A stretch of 64,000 bases of DNA from Punctularia strigosozonata HHB-11173 SS5 (lineage: Eukaryota; Basidiomycota; Agaricomycetes; Corticiales; Punctulariaceae): positions 1,223,946 to 1,287,945 of the forward strand of contig NW_006767437.1 of assembly GCF_000264995.1 (NCBI RefSeq), read 5' to 3'. The first letter of the stretch is position 1; each line of letters starts with the position of its first letter. The position numbers and the translations under genes were made by a program. Below the pieces are notes generated by a model. That model saw only the letters and a program-made list of their open reading frames with translations. It searched no databases and was not told the origin of the DNA. Positions 1 to 11,645 of the stretch are shown one piece after another.

Positions 1-446
1 TCCAAGGCTGCTTGGTGGAGATGAGGAGCTTGGGGTGGCCGGAGCACTCCTGGACTTGAGCAAGCAAATCTCCGGGTAATGAGGGTTATATTGCCTCAGG
101 GACCCATGGATTTGTCGCCAGGTCGGCAGGAAATCATGTAGAAAGTGTCGTAATGTCGACATCTTGTGTGTAAACAGTGTGTTGCGCCGTAGCTAGTCGA
201 TTGTCGTCGCTGGTCGTCGAGGTGAAGGCGCGGGAGCCGTGGGAAACATGTCCAGCATCTGGCGGACTGTTGATTTCCTGACACACTCTCGCGCTCCTCG
301 ATTTATGAGAGCAAGAGCTCGCGGAACATCCAAATTCTTATTGTATACTACAAATAGGACTCCGTGCTATCAGACAAAAAAATAATCAAGGTGAACGGGT
401 AGACGGAGCGTGTACAATCATGCAAACAAGCTTAAGTGTCCAGGAT
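1..446. other. No gene recognised at left edge
   Basis: No reading frame here resembles a known family and no convincing splice pattern was found. It is the 3' flank of the first DUF6535 gene, and it may hold the edge of a gene that continues outside the window. Confidence 0.4.
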
Positions 447-3028
447 CTATCGGCATGATAGTAGCACTGACAGGGCGCCTGGGCGCGCATCCGACGAAGG
501 ACCGACGGCCCCTCCGCTGCCCGATGTTGGGTTGACCCCAAAGTACTCGTATACATCGTTTGCATTGCCCCATGCCGCATCCCACCGGGAGCTCATGCGG
601 ATGAATGCCTCCATTACCATTTCGTCCGAGAAGGACCCGCGCAGATGAGCTTCCGAAATGAACTTCGCGACCTTTCTTGAACAATCGGGGGCGGTGTCCG
701 AATGGTAGCCCAGAAAACCGACAAGATCATTCCAGTCCACCCTCAAGTCTCTTTCAGCGACATGGCCTCCGTCACCAGGCTCGATCGATAGTGACAGTGC
801 GTCAACCAAACAGTCACCAAACACAACCATACCCTTGGAACAGCGTTGGTGATCCGTCCCACCATATATCTCGCTCCAGTATGACTTTGCCTTGGTGACG
901 CACGACACCGCGGCCCAGAAGCGACGACGTTCCCCCTGACTCGAACGAAACTTGTCACGGTTGTAACATGAACATGCAAGCTCAAGCATGGCGGCCATGT
1001 CTTTCGCATCTGCAAACTTCCAGTCAGCCTTACTATCGCCACAGGAAAGGTACGCATGCACCCAGGGAGTAGAAAGGTATCATCTTCGTAAAGGAGAAAA
1101 TTATAGCAGAAATCTTCGGAATCACCCTATCTATCCGGAAGGACTGCGAGGAGTTTGCCAGATTTCCGAGAAGGAAGATGGCGCATGTGAAATGGAGACT
1201 GTCACTCTGTCCTGCGATCAAGGTCATCATGATCAGCGAGTTGACGTAGAAGTAAGACCAGTCGTCGACGTCTCCAAACAGAATATCCTGGAGCATATCG
1301 AGACCGGACTGAAGTAGTTTGAATATGAGTATAACTTGTGTGTCGTTGAAGGATGTCAGTGAATCGAAGGCACGATGCAAAAGTTGGTCATAGGAGATAT
1401 CAAATATACCCTTGACATCATCGTAGTTGCATTCCCTGGCGAGTACATCGAACGCCGGGATAGTGGGTCCGACACATGGCCTCCCAAGCAGTTCGCAGAT
1501 GGCCTTCCAGCACCCATGGAGGAAGTACTTCTTCGGTATTATGAGATTAGAATCATCCAATGTTTTAAGAGCGGCACGGGTGCGCATGCGCGGTCCAGGT
1601 GCATCGGAGATGCATTGCGCAATCACACCGTCTCCAGGTTCCTCGTGTGAGGCAAGCCACAGCAGCGAGTGGAATTGGGAGGCGATGCTGCTTGCGGGAT
1701 CACGTTCAAAGTGCCGTAATGCGAGATCACGATGATCCCATCCGTCGAAAGCGTAGCTATCGACATGGGGGACCGAACGGTAATCTCTGAATCCCGGGGT
1801 AAGGAGCATCAACTCCAGGTCTTGCCAAGTGGATGATTGCGCTCTCACTCTCCGCGGCATATACTTATCAAGGAGGCGATATAATGGTCGTAGAGTCGCC
1901 AATATCATCCAACCAAAGGGTGTCTTGTATGGACAAGTGTCGAAAAAAAGTGGTAGCAGAACAGTCAGCGTTGCCAGGGATATGGTCAGGCCAGCCGCAG
2001 CGCAGCACACTCCAGCCACGACGGTGTCAATAGGCCACAGAAGAGTGACAAGACCCACGAAGAACAGCACGACCGCGAGCTGCAAGAGGCCAGGAACCAA
2101 CGTCACAATAGTGGGGACCTTCCATTTTTGAAAGGCATCGTAGCGAAACTTCCGCAGCTGTATGGCGTGCTGGACGGGGGAGATATTCGGCCATGCCATG
2201 TACTCGCGAAGCCATTGCTTCACGAATATGCCGAGCAGAGCGGAGGCAAGTGCAAGGATAAGGCTCAAGAACCAGAGGGTGTTGATCGCGACCACATGAG
2301 AATCAGCCTGAAAGGACATGTTGAGCGCATCGATGGACGCAGGGGCGGCTTGGTTCAAGGAGATCTGTTGGAGCTGGAGAGAAATATTCGATAGGAGCTG
2401 GATGGAAAGCTGAGTGTTGTCCGGCTGCAACTGGGTGTACACTTCGATCAGGAACGCGGTGAGAACCGCAGAGAACAGACCAGCCTACCAACGCACGTCG
2501 CGTTAACAAGAGCGGTGATAGATGAAGAGAATAGCGCACGAAAATGAGGAGGTTATCGATATCCTCCGAGTATCCCTTGATCATCTCCAGATCATATATC
2601 TGCAGCCGCTTGTACACGTAGTCCCAGCCCGAGACATCTGATTTTGCCGGCTTGTCTGGCGCGAGCTGTCAAAGGGTCGCATTTCAGTAACTTGCACCGT
2701 TATCCGAGAATGTCAGGTCTTACCTTCGTCTTCTGGTCGTCTGCGGATGGCGGGTCGTTACGATTGCCCGCTGAGCCGTCGACGTTTTGAGTTCCTGGAC
2801 CTGATTCGCCCACTACGAGCCTGGCAGCTTCGTTACGAGCATCTCCTCCTTGGCTCGTGGATCGGCGATTTCCGGTGTGCGGCACGTCCTACAGTAAACC
2901 AATCAGTGACCGCCGTTTGAACAGTAAGGGGCTAGACCTCGTCTCACATGCAGCAGGGATTCTTCTGGAGGATCAGGCCCTCGTTCAGTGATGTCTAACA
3001 CCGGGCTGGAGGGTGGTGGCGACGCCAT
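447..3028 (-). CDS. DUF6535 multi-pass membrane protein, copy 1 (apparently intact)
   Basis: This is a member of the large Agaricomycete family that carries the DUF6535 domain; its function is unknown. I place the start at the ATG at 3028: a first exon reading MASPPPSSPVLDITERGPDP ends at a GTGAGA donor and joins in frame to the exon near 2890. The conserved core starts at GWDYVYKRLQIYD, then EMIKGYSEDID, then a membrane segment. The motif VYTQLQPDNTQLS and the segment NTLWFLSLILALASALLGIF follow. Two more hydrophobic stretches lie around GLLQLAVVLFFVGLVTLLWP, and CPYKTPFGW closes the domain. The rest is a soluble tail of about 400 residues. A last intron near 1030-1065 joins the long exon to the terminal exon. 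No internal stop interrupts the assembled frame. The product ends soon after the conserved C-terminal helix region and lacks the long disordered tail of copies 2 and 3. Exact exon borders are inferred. Confidence 0.8.
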
Positions 3029-3600
3029 TCGAAAGCGAGTTGAAGAGGTGTGAGTGGTATGGATAGAGAGAGGAGGGAGCGGAGGGAGCGCGGCGCAAGG
3101 CGTTTATAGCTCCTGGCAGTAGGCGCTCAAGCGCAGAGCTAAGCTTCATATTGGCCCAGGATAGTTTGCGGCGTACGTGTGTTGACAGCGTGTGTGTACC
3201 ACATCCCATATACGTACTTATGAGTGCATATGTCCCGTTCCATAGAGATCCTCTTGTTCCTTGCTCGGTCCAGGACCGAAGACGTCGCACGGCTCTCAGC
3301 AGGAGAACCTGGAGAAGGATGAAGTCGGCGAGGACGAGCGCGAGCACCACCACCAACTGCTTTGCTCGTTGATGAACTTCCCTTTTTTGCTACGTACTCA
3401 ATCGCATTGCCTTCGATACAACATGAAAAACAACTCCATCCTTGTCGGAACACGTTGCTTGGCGTATCAAACATACCGCGACGGTCTGGGTTTACTTTGG
3501 GACCCAGGACGCGCTCCGTGGGGCCCGGAGGCCGACCACCAGCGCGAAACATATCGTATCAGGTCGACAATTTGGACCCACGATGTTTACTTCCGTCTTC
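3029..3600. other. Intergenic region between DUF6535 copy 1 and the acetate kinase relic
   Basis: This is probably the promoter region of the minus-strand DUF6535 gene. Several short frames cross it but none matches a family I recognise. Confidence 0.3.
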
Positions 3601-3635
3601 GCCGACGACGACCATACCCGCCCAACCACAAGACT

Positions 3636-4960
3636 TGATCGTCTCCGCCAACGTTGGCTCATCCTCCCTCAAGATCCTCCTTAACCTTTCAGCTCTTCCT
3701 CATGACCAGACACAGGAAACCTTCGACAAGTCTCAGACGTATGGCCGTGACAAGGCCAAGTTTTCCCTGTTCTCAGGGCTCTACAAGCAGGTCTATACTT
3801 GTCTTGAGCCTTCTGGCGACTATCTCTCCTCCCGGCAGGTGGGCTTCACATCCCAAAACGAGAATGACACTTTCTCCGACTCCAGTCACGACGTCAAGAA
3901 GGAGAAGGAAAACTTCATCAGAGACCACGCTCCCGCCCTCTCTTCCTGGATCACTTGGAGATCGAATTCGGGCAGAGAGACGTTGAGTAGTTCAGGCACC
4001 GCGTCGTACACAACGGCGACTACTTCGAGCCTGTCGCTATCTCCTTCATCCTCCAAGCCCTACACGGAGATGCTCGCCGACCTCACGTCTTTGCACGGCT
4101 CCTTCTTCCTATTCCTGATGATATGGTATGCTGACGCTTGCATTTGGATAGACCCACCGGCGCCGCCCTGGCAGCCCTTTAGGACTCGCTCAAATTTCTG
4201 CCAAACGCACGCTCGATTGACGATTTCAACACAACCTTCGGTAGACTCTTCATCCCCGCATATCCTCTAACGTCGTCAACTCCTCCATAGCTCGCCAACG
4301 CAGCCTCCAAAATACGGCCTTCATGGGATTTCATGTACGTGTCTACCCTTCCTCGCCCCTCCGCACTCATCTCATATCATATTACATGATGCAGACACGT
4401 GCATCCTCCGCACCGTCTTCGCCACGTTCGCGAACCCACCTCCCAAGTATCCGCCATCGCACTCTACCTCGGCATCAGCGCCTACGCAAGCGCCATCCAG
4501 GCCGGCGATTCTATTGACACCTCTGTGGGCCTCACCCCGGCCCTCGGCCTCAGGGCCGCGATGAACCTGAGCCTGATACTCCGGCAGTAGGTACACCAAC
4601 ACCGCTGATCGCATCTCCCACGATCCCGCGCACGCGACGAACGTGAAGGAGATTCATGAACAAGAACGGGTGGTACGCCATGGCCGGCTCCGCGATCTCA
4701 GAGGTATCGCGAAAACGGGACATGAACTAGAAGAGGACGGTTTGCGATAGTATCGTCTCCTTCAGCTCGGAAACGTAAGGCCGAAAATGCTGATTTTTTT
4801 TTTTCTCGTCGTCTGTAGGTTGGCCTGCGACCCGCCGGTGGACCGCATCCGCGCCTACACTCTTGGGAAATCTTGTCGCATTCATCATCGCGGGGAGGAA
4901 GGGGTAGAGGGCTCGGTGGTCTCATTCAATCTTACATGGTGTATGGTCCTATGCGGTAAC
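3636..4960 (+). pseudogene. Acetate kinase relic A
   Basis: Scattered over three frames are pieces that follow the order of fungal acetate kinase. LIVSANVGSSSLKI near 3638 corresponds to the N-terminal phosphate-binding N-x-G-S-S-S-x-K motif. HRVVHNGDYFEP near 3998 corresponds to the H-R-V-V-H-G-G motif. ISAYASAIQAGDSIDTS near 4465 corresponds to the G-A-S-x-x-A-I-K-x-G-x-S-x-D-T motif. VDRIRAY near 4840 corresponds to the C-terminal V-D-R helix. The enzyme interconverts acetate plus ATP with acetyl phosphate. Frame changes between the pieces are not all explained by introns. One invariant Gly in the HRVVHGGDY motif is Asn, and the C-terminal part dissolves into unrelated sequence. I read it as a decayed host gene. 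A second remnant (relic B) lies beside DUF6535 copy 2. Confidence 0.6.
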
Positions 4961-5163
4961 GATGATCCATGTGGAGGAGCAGAAGGGTCCCGAACGCGAA
5001 CATCATGGACGTGTAGACGTTTGAGCGGATTAACGCTTACCTCCGAGCTCTTCTACCTGAAGCAAAGGCTGCAGTCAATCTGTAGAATACCGCAGGCGCG
5101 TCGAATTGCAAGCCCGATCGTGTATCGTCAAAAATTATGCATATTCAGGGCTACGGAACATCC

Positions 5164-6864
5164 TCACCACGCCGAAACAGCGGTCACCGTCACCCGCGCC
5201 CTCGCCTTGATGGCCTTGTACTGCTCGAAATCTCGGACGCTGCGCCCGGGAAATGTGATGAACTCAACGAACTGGACGGTCGAAGATGGACAGCCTGAAC
5301 CGACGTCGTGTAATCGCCGTTTCTCCAACAGCTCGACGCAGCAGTCCAATATCTCGCCGGCCAAGCGAGGTTTCTCGGTGAACACCGCGATTGCGAGAGA
5401 CGTCAAGTCGGGGGCCAGGTCATCAGTGACGAGGATCGGCAGGATGTCTCTGGCCAGGCTCGGACAGCGCAGCGAGAGAGATCGCACATGAGGATTGTGA
5501 CGGAGCAGAGCAGAACAAACGCGCGACGACCCGCTGTATCGATCGGCAAAGGACAGGGCCACTGGTTTGAGAGCGACCAGCCGAGAACTCAGCGTCTCGA
5601 GGATGTCAAGCTTCTCCTCCTCTTCTACATCGTCCATCAGGAACGTAATCGTGAGCGAATGCTCTTCCGGTTTTTGCGAATGTTGTGAGAAGGGGGCACA
5701 ACAAATGGAGAAGGAGCCGAGCATCGATATCTCGAGGGCCGTAGAATTTTCCCCGCCCTCGGAAGGCGCCTTTGCTTGGAGCACATCGCAATGCATCGTC
5801 GCAAAGTCCCAGATCTGTTGTGCTTTTGCTTTTCCGCCTTGTTCGCAACAAAGATAGAGTCGACATAGAGGTCGGAATCTCAGACATTGAAGAAACGAGA
5901 GACAGTCTCGTGCATGGTGGCTTGTGATGGCAAGATCCTTGAGAGTGAGCAAGTCCACGACTCTATCGGATTCTCCTTGAACATCGCACTGCAGGGCACC
6001 GAAATTCGTCGAAGCGACAGGCAGCGCATGATGCAACGACAGTTTCTCCAGGTGCTGCAGTTGCCCGAGAACTCCCAGTATGTTCTGTAATGATGGGGAA
6101 GGGCCCGCTAGGCTGGCGTGGATGTGCAAACTGCGCAATCGCGGCGCCAGGAACAGCGGAGAAGACCATGAGTCAAGGCCCACATTGATCAAAGTCAATG
6201 AACTAAGATCTGGGGCCGTCAACGCATTCAAACGCTCGCGGATAGCAGAGTCCTTGGCCTGATATGAACCGAGCAGCTCGATAACTAGGCGCCGCAACCA
6301 AGGTGCTGGGCCCCGAAAGCTCAAGGGGAACATATGAGACGATAACTTGACGTCCAATTCCAGGAGACGCGATGGATCGCCTAGCGCCCGGTTTACGAAC
6401 TTTTGCACGATTACCGACGACCACCGCGCGGATCCAAACACCTTGACAGGGAAGGAGGAATGCTCGTAGAGCGCGAGAGAGAGCTTAGGGCGAGCGATGT
6501 TCAAGACGTTCCACAATGCCGGAGTTCCCAGCGCGACGCGCCTCCAAGAGCTGCATACGTGAGCCGATCGCGGGAATTGTGGGATATACTCGTCGGAGAC
6601 GCCTTGGCGATCATGTTGGACAAGAGAAAGCACATCAGAGAGAATCTCTGGTGGAAGACTGAGGGCAGGAAGACCGGCGTTATACTCTTGTAGAACTGTA
6701 GCCATCTCGCGCCGGACGCGCAGGATCTCGCCCCTCAGGTTACTGAGTTTGTGACGAACGGCAAGCGGGACTGCTGCGGGAAAGAATGTCGTGTCCTCAA
6801 GGTTGAGCGACAAATCAAGACAGCACAGAGAGCGGCACTGAAACCTGCACGGACGTCCAACCAA
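5164..6864 (-). CDS. F-box protein with LRR-like repeats
   Basis: This is a long open frame of about 566 codons. After a basic helical N-terminus (RHKLSNLRGEILRVRREM) comes an F-box at roughly residues 68-110: LPPEILSDVL, then VCSSWRRVALGTPALWN. The remaining 440 residues are Leu-rich with irregular repeats (e.g. APDLSSLTLINVGLD, APRLRSLHIHASL), as in the F-box proteins that are hugely expanded in mushrooms. Such proteins usually recruit substrates to an SCF ubiquitin ligase through Skp1. The frame as given begins with a non-ATG codon at 6864. The first in-frame ATG is at 6705, just ahead of the F-box, but frame and composition suggest a short upstream exon I could not place. The gene sits between two copies of a duplicated DUF6535 block and is not of the same F-box subfamily as those at 18-29 kb. 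Confidence 0.75.
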   Translation of the reverse strand: MVGRPCRFQCRSLCCLDLSLNLEDTTFFPAAVPLAVRHKLSNLRGEILRVRREMATVLQEYNAGLPALSLPPEILSDVLSLVQHDRQGVSDEYIPQFPRSAHVCSSWRRVALGTPALWNVLNIARPKLSLALYEHSSFPVKVFGSARWSSVIVQKFVNRALGDPSRLLELDVKLSSHMFPLSFRGPAPWLRRLVIELLGSYQAKDSAIRERLNALTAPDLSSLTLINVGLDSWSSPLFLAPRLRSLHIHASLAGPSPSLQNILGVLGQLQHLEKLSLHHALPVASTNFGALQCDVQGESDRVVDLLTLKDLAITSHHARDCLSFLQCLRFRPLCRLYLCCEQGGKAKAQQIWDFATMHCDVLQAKAPSEGGENSTALEISMLGSFSICCAPFSQHSQKPEEHSLTITFLMDDVEEEEKLDILETLSSRLVALKPVALSFADRYSGSSRVCSALLRHNPHVRSLSLRCPSLARDILPILVTDDLAPDLTSLAIAVFTEKPRLAGEILDCCVELLEKRRLHDVGSGCPSSTVQFVEFITFPGRSVRDFEQYKAIKARARVTVTAVSAW

Positions 6865-7620
6865 TATGTAAGTAGCAAGAGAGCAACATGAGTTCTGATT
6901 TACTTCGTCATTTTGCGATCCTCAGTCTATATGAGCAGCAACTTCAGGATTTTGTACTTGGTATCTGATTGGTGTCTAATCAGAGTGCATTAGTACAGAG
7001 CAACGACACAAGGAGGAGTTGGCACACTAGCGAAGGTCCGCCGCACCCGCAGCGAGAAGAAATAGCTCGTCGAGCCGGAAGGCACGTCACCCGAGCTCAT
7101 CCGGCGAACCCGTGACACGTCACCGGTCAGATGTTGCATCACAGGCGTAACACGGTCACTGCTGTCTTTCCTTGCCAATGAATGCATCACAATATAACCA
7201 AGCAGTCAAACGTAACGCGAAAGGCTGAAAATCACGGTTAATGTGCAGCATTGCAACAACAATTAATTCAGTCTACGGAGTGTAAGTACAAATCTGGAAC
7301 CTGTGGCCGGGATACGCTGGTGAGCGTAGTAAGCAACTGGCTCACCATTTATATTGATCAGCTCGTCAAGTGAGACTACATATGCCATCTTGTTATTGTG
7401 TGCACTGATTCAAACATCCCCAATCCAGGACCATGAACTAAGTACTTTCGTATATTCACCTCCCAGCTAGTGGACGTGCATTCCTAGACGAGAACTTAGT
7501 GCTGCCCGCGTCATCCAATGCAGAATGTTGGCGCGGCCAGGCTCGACTCCTGTATGTATGACGAGGCTGTCTTTTTACTCTCCTACATAAAACTTCCTCG
7601 TCTTCGACGCAAGACGACGG
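6865..7620. other. Intergenic, no gene recognised
   Basis: This is the 5' flank of the F-box gene and the 3' flank of DUF6535 copy 2. It is relatively AT-rich with only short frames. Nothing recognisable was seen. Confidence 0.35.
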
Positions 7621-10509
7621 TCAATCTTGTTTTGGCGCCGGGCCTCTATCACGAACCGGGGCTCTATCCCTATCCAGCCCGTCCTCCCCATCATAACCAT
7701 CTGCAGCTGGGTATGATTGCACGATCTCACGCCGTTCACCGTGATCCATCTGACCATCCTCCACAGCCGACGATCTGTTGCGCAAGGCCCCAGCATGAAG
7801 AAGCGGATCGTCGGCGACTCTCTCTTGGCTTGATCCAGGCTGTCGCTCCTCGCTACTCGCAAGCTGAGGGTTGATTTTCTGCGCCTGCAGGGTCCTAGAA
7901 GTCGAATCGCCGTTTGGTGCGTCCATCGTGTGCTGGTCAAATCTTTCACCAAGGGGATCGTTGCCTTCTATGACAGTCGTGCCGATGACTTCCTCGCCGT
8001 GATTGTGTGACAGGGTATCTCGAGGCGCATTCGGTGTATGTCCAACAGCCCCTTCACGGCCCAATGGGGAGCAGATCTCGAAATGTTCGTGTACGTCGCT
8101 TGCGCTGCACCAGTTCGCATTCCAACGCCATCTCTCTCTAATGAATGCAGTTATGATCCTCTCGTCCGGAAGGGAGCCGCGCCGATGCGCGGTCAACACA
8201 AACTTTGCGATCCTGTTTGAACAATCGGGTGCGGCGTCCATATGACGTCCGAGAAATGTGATAAGGCGAGCCCAGTTCACTCTCATGTCTCCTTCCTGAA
8301 CATGTACTTCGTTTCCAGGCTCGGTCCATAGGGATAGCGCATCCACCAAGCATTCCGCAAATGATCCCATAGACGAGCGCCAGCGTAGGACAGACATCAG
8401 GAAAAACCGGATTTGCTAAAAACCTCCTAAAACGTACTAAACCGTGCTCATTTAGTAGCTTTAGAGGGTTTCGGTACCCAATAAGCGTCTCTTTCGATAG
8501 TCCGATTTTTCCTGATGGAGTCCGTCGAACGTCCACCCTCGTTTGCATCCTCTGCTAGGATTCCTGTGGTGACGCACCTCACCGCGGTCCAGAAGCGATG
8601 ACGATGTACTTGGCTTGACCGAAACGCGGCACGATCATAGCATAGACAGACGAGGTCAAGGACGCTAGTCATCTCTTCCACCTCTGCAAATATTCAGTTG
8701 ACTGCGTTTGTAACCATACGGCGGTATGCACATACTTGTGAAGTAGAAAAAGAATATAGATTCCACACATGAACGGATCACGGCACATATCTTTATATCA
8801 AGAACGATGGTGGTATGGGCGTGGTGTTCGACGCTCGCTAGGATGTTCAAGAGGAATGTGATGTACGAAGCACCGAGATGATGATTTTGAACCGTGATAA
8901 AGCTCATCATTACTAGCGAATTGATGTAGAGGCCAGACGAATCATAACGGAGTCTATCGGGGTCAACGGCATTCGTTGAGGAGCGCATAAGCGTGTCGAG
9001 ACCGGACCTGAGAAGCTCGAAGACAAGTACACATTGTGTGGCGTTGAACGATTCCAGGGAGGCGTATGCGCCATGTCGAAGTCCACGACGGGGGATATGG
9101 AAAGTTGCATGGGCATCGTCGTAAATGCACTCCCTGCTGAGTACGTCCATCGCCGGAATAGTGGATCCCACACACGGCATCCCAAACAGCTCGGAGATGG
9201 CCTTCCAGAACCCACGCAGACGCGCGGTTGGCATTTCGCGGAACGATGCGTCCTCTACGGACAGATATTCGAGGGCAGAACGGGTGCGCACTCGCGGACC
9301 TGGCGTAGCAGATATGCATTGCGCGATCACACCGGCTTCGGGTTCCTCGTGCGCGGCAAGCCATAGCAACGAGTGAGTTTGATGGGCGATGCTGTTCTCT
9401 GAATCGCGCCTGAAGCTCTGCAGGGCAAGATCACGATGATCCCAACCATCGAATGCGTACATGTCGGCGTGAGGGACGGAATAACGATAGCAGACGTTTT
9501 CAATCGCTTCGAGCGAGAGTGGCCAGTTCCAATGGTACATAGATTGCAAAGGTATTCTGATTGCGCGGTAGAAGGGTCGTAGAACGGATAAAGTCATCCA
9601 TCCAAAAGGAGTCTTGTAGGGACAGTCATCGAACATGAGCGGCAATAGTACAGCAAGCGCTGCCACGGTCATAGTCATGCCGGCCGCAGCACAGCAGACG
9701 GCAGCTACTGTTATGTCAATCGGCCACAGAAGGGTGACAAGCCCGCCGAAGAACAACATAACCGCGAGTTGCAAGAGGCCGGGGACCAGCGTCACTATAG
9801 CGGGAACCTTCCACCGTTGAAAGGCATCGTAGCGAAACTTTCGAAGTTGTATGGCGTGTTGAAAGGGAGAGATGTTGGGCCATGCCATGTACTCGCGAAG
9901 CCACTGTTTCACGAATATGCCAAGGAGAGCAGAGGCAAGGGCGAGGATGAGGCTCAAAAACCAAAGAGTGTTGACGGCGACCACATGCGAGTCGGCCTGG
10001 AAGGATTTTTTTAGCGGATCGGTGGACGCAGGAGCGGCTTGATTCGATGAAATCTGCTGTAGTTGCAAAGACATGTTGGAGAGGAGCTGCACAGTCAGTT
10101 GGGTGTTGTCTGGTTGCAACTGGCTGTACACTTCGACCAGGAACGCGGTGAGGACTGCAGAAAACAGACCAGCCTGGAATGCACGGTGTGTAAAGAAAAG
10201 CGGGAGAAGGAGGCAAAGAGAGCGCACGAAGATGAGGAGACTGTCGATATCCTCGGAATATCCCTTGATCATTTCCCGGTCATATTGCTCTAGCCGCCCG
10301 TAAACATAGTCCCAGCCCGTGGCAGCAGATCTTGATGGCCTGTCTTGGGTGATCTGTTCGAAATGTACACCTTGATAAGCTGGGACACTTTTCAGAAGAT
10401 CCTGGTTCACCTTCCAACTCGGATCGCGTATCGACGTTGGTTCCTGATAATTATCCGTTGGGTCGCCAGCGTCTCGAGCCTCGGACATAGGTTCGCCGGC
10501 TGACGGCAT
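7621..10509 (-). pseudogene. DUF6535 membrane protein, copy 2, interrupted by an inverted-repeat element
   Basis: The 5' part (10509-8665) is one open frame and carries the full domain: GWDYVYGRLEQYDREMIKGY, VYSQLQPDNTQLTVQLL, NTLWFLSLILALASALLGIF and CPYKTPFGW. Here the intron seen in copies 1 and 3 after the IDSLLIF motif is 54 nt, stop-free and in phase (GTGCGC...CCAG). It could therefore be retained without breaking the frame. The next coding segment (near 8681-8518) is followed by a 123-bp element at 8395-8517. Beyond it the homologous frame resumes two positions out of register and runs to a stop at 7621 with a long hydrophilic tail. Unless the element is removed by splicing, the gene is cut off in its C-terminal part. 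The start ATG at 10509 is in frame, but an upstream exon as in copy 1 is possible. Confidence 0.7.
8395..8517. mobile_element. 123-bp MITE-like element with 17-bp terminal inverted repeats
   Basis: The left end reads CATCAGGAAAAACCGGA. The right end, reverse-complemented, reads CATCAGGAAAAATCGGA: 16 of 17 bases match. Alignment with DUF6535 copy 3 at the same exon position (near 12650) shows the extra DNA is exactly this element plus about 2 bp. That fits a 2-bp target duplication (GA on both sides). It has no coding capacity. The size and short TIR fit a miniature inverted-repeat transposable element, but the non-TA duplication does not point clearly to one superfamily. Confidence 0.75.
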
Positions 10510-10589
10510 AGCGCCATTGATATGACTCGAGGATGGTCGACTGCCCTGCGAGCCGTCCTGCGGGTAACATATTGGCGATCCTCAGTCTG

Positions 10590-11330
10590 TGATACATAGC
10601 CCAACGGTCTCACCGTCACATGCAGCCCAAGTCCCCGTTCGATCCTGCGGCCTTCTTCGACGCTGGTCAACGCAGTTGGAGATCGTCGCGACAACATCCG
10701 ATTGCGAGCTGATAGTGTGCGTGCTGAGGGGGCGGCGGCAACGAAGTGGTATGCACGCGGGGATGTGTGGGGTCGGGTATTGTCCGTGCAGCTCGTGGCT
10801 GTGCAATTTCTCCTTGCCCCGCTACTTGCCCGCGCCGGCGCGATCGACCCTCGCCTCACCTTTAGTTTCACTACACCAGCGCCGCCGATCCCGCTCATGC
10901 TAGCGATATGGGCTGTGGCGTATGGGGCGGAGGAGAACCTGAACGAGCAGAGCGGGCGGAAGGCTATGGCCGCTGACTCGGCGGATTTCCAGGGACATCG
11001 CGAAGCGAGATACGCACGAGAAGAGGCAGTGATCTTTGTCTTACCGTGCTCTGAAGAACGCGAAACTGAAGAGCGTGTTTTTTCTGTTTTGTAGGTCAAC
11101 CTTTGATGCTTCGATGCTCGTGGACCGTGTCCTGGGCTACTTCGGCGCCTATTTCGTCGTGCTCCATGGAAACGTCGATGCCCTCATCTTCGCGGGTGGG
11201 AACCGCGAAAAGTCGGTTGAGCTCAAGGAGCGCATTGCAGATAGGATGAGGTGTTTGTGCTTGATGCCCCGTGGATACGAAGAAAGACGCGGGTGTGAGG
11301 GATGTGGAGAGGCCGGTGGACATCACCGTG
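10590..11330 (+). pseudogene. Acetate kinase relic B (C-terminal half)
   Basis: Reading on the plus strand, IDPRLTFSF near 10850, then EENLNEQSGRKAM near 10935, follow the acetate kinase region G-T-V-D-P-S-L-I-F...E-E-I-L-N-x-x-S-G-W-K-A-L-x-G-T-T. From about 11112, MLVDRVLGYFGAYFVVL and VDALIFAGGNREKS match the C-terminal ATP-binding segment (V-D-A-L-V-F-A-G-G-I-G-E-K-S). Only this half is recognisable. The conserved GTTDFG motif is degraded (AADSADF) and the GGIGEKS loop is GGNREKS, so the piece is very unlikely to encode an active enzyme. It lies just beyond the 5' end of DUF6535 copy 2, as relic A lies beyond copy 1. Confidence 0.6.
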
Positions 11331-11625
11331 GCACGACAGGAGGAAGAGGGAGGATTCGGACAGGGGATAATGGTGTTGGCGTGTAGAACGGACGAGCATT
11401 ATGAGATCGGAAGACAGTGTATACTGGAGGATGAGTCCTGGAAGTGAGGGCATAGAAGGTGCGGGCGGTTGTACACATGCTCATCTTCGGTGCGCTGATG
11501 TTTTCAACGAAAGAAGACACAGATTATGTATAATATGATATCATGCAACATTGATTGTGCGCAACGTTACCTTCTACGCTTCAAACAACAAATTGGCTTC
11601 AAACGTCGGATTTTCCCATCACACG

Positions 11626-11638
11626 CCCCCCCCCCCGG
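11626..11638. repeat. Poly-C tract
   Basis: A run of about 12-13 cytosines lies immediately beyond the 3' end of DUF6535 copy 3. It is a simple homopolymer. Confidence 0.7.
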
Positions 11639-11645
11639 TGTCGCC

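Noticed and set aside
3636-4960. Functional acetate kinase gene
   Set aside because: Motifs are in order but scattered over frames without matching introns, key residues are changed and the C-terminus is lost.
10407-11099. 230-codon minus frame upstream of DUF6535 copy 2
   Set aside because: It overlaps the acetate kinase remnant antisense and shows no similarity. It is probably chance.
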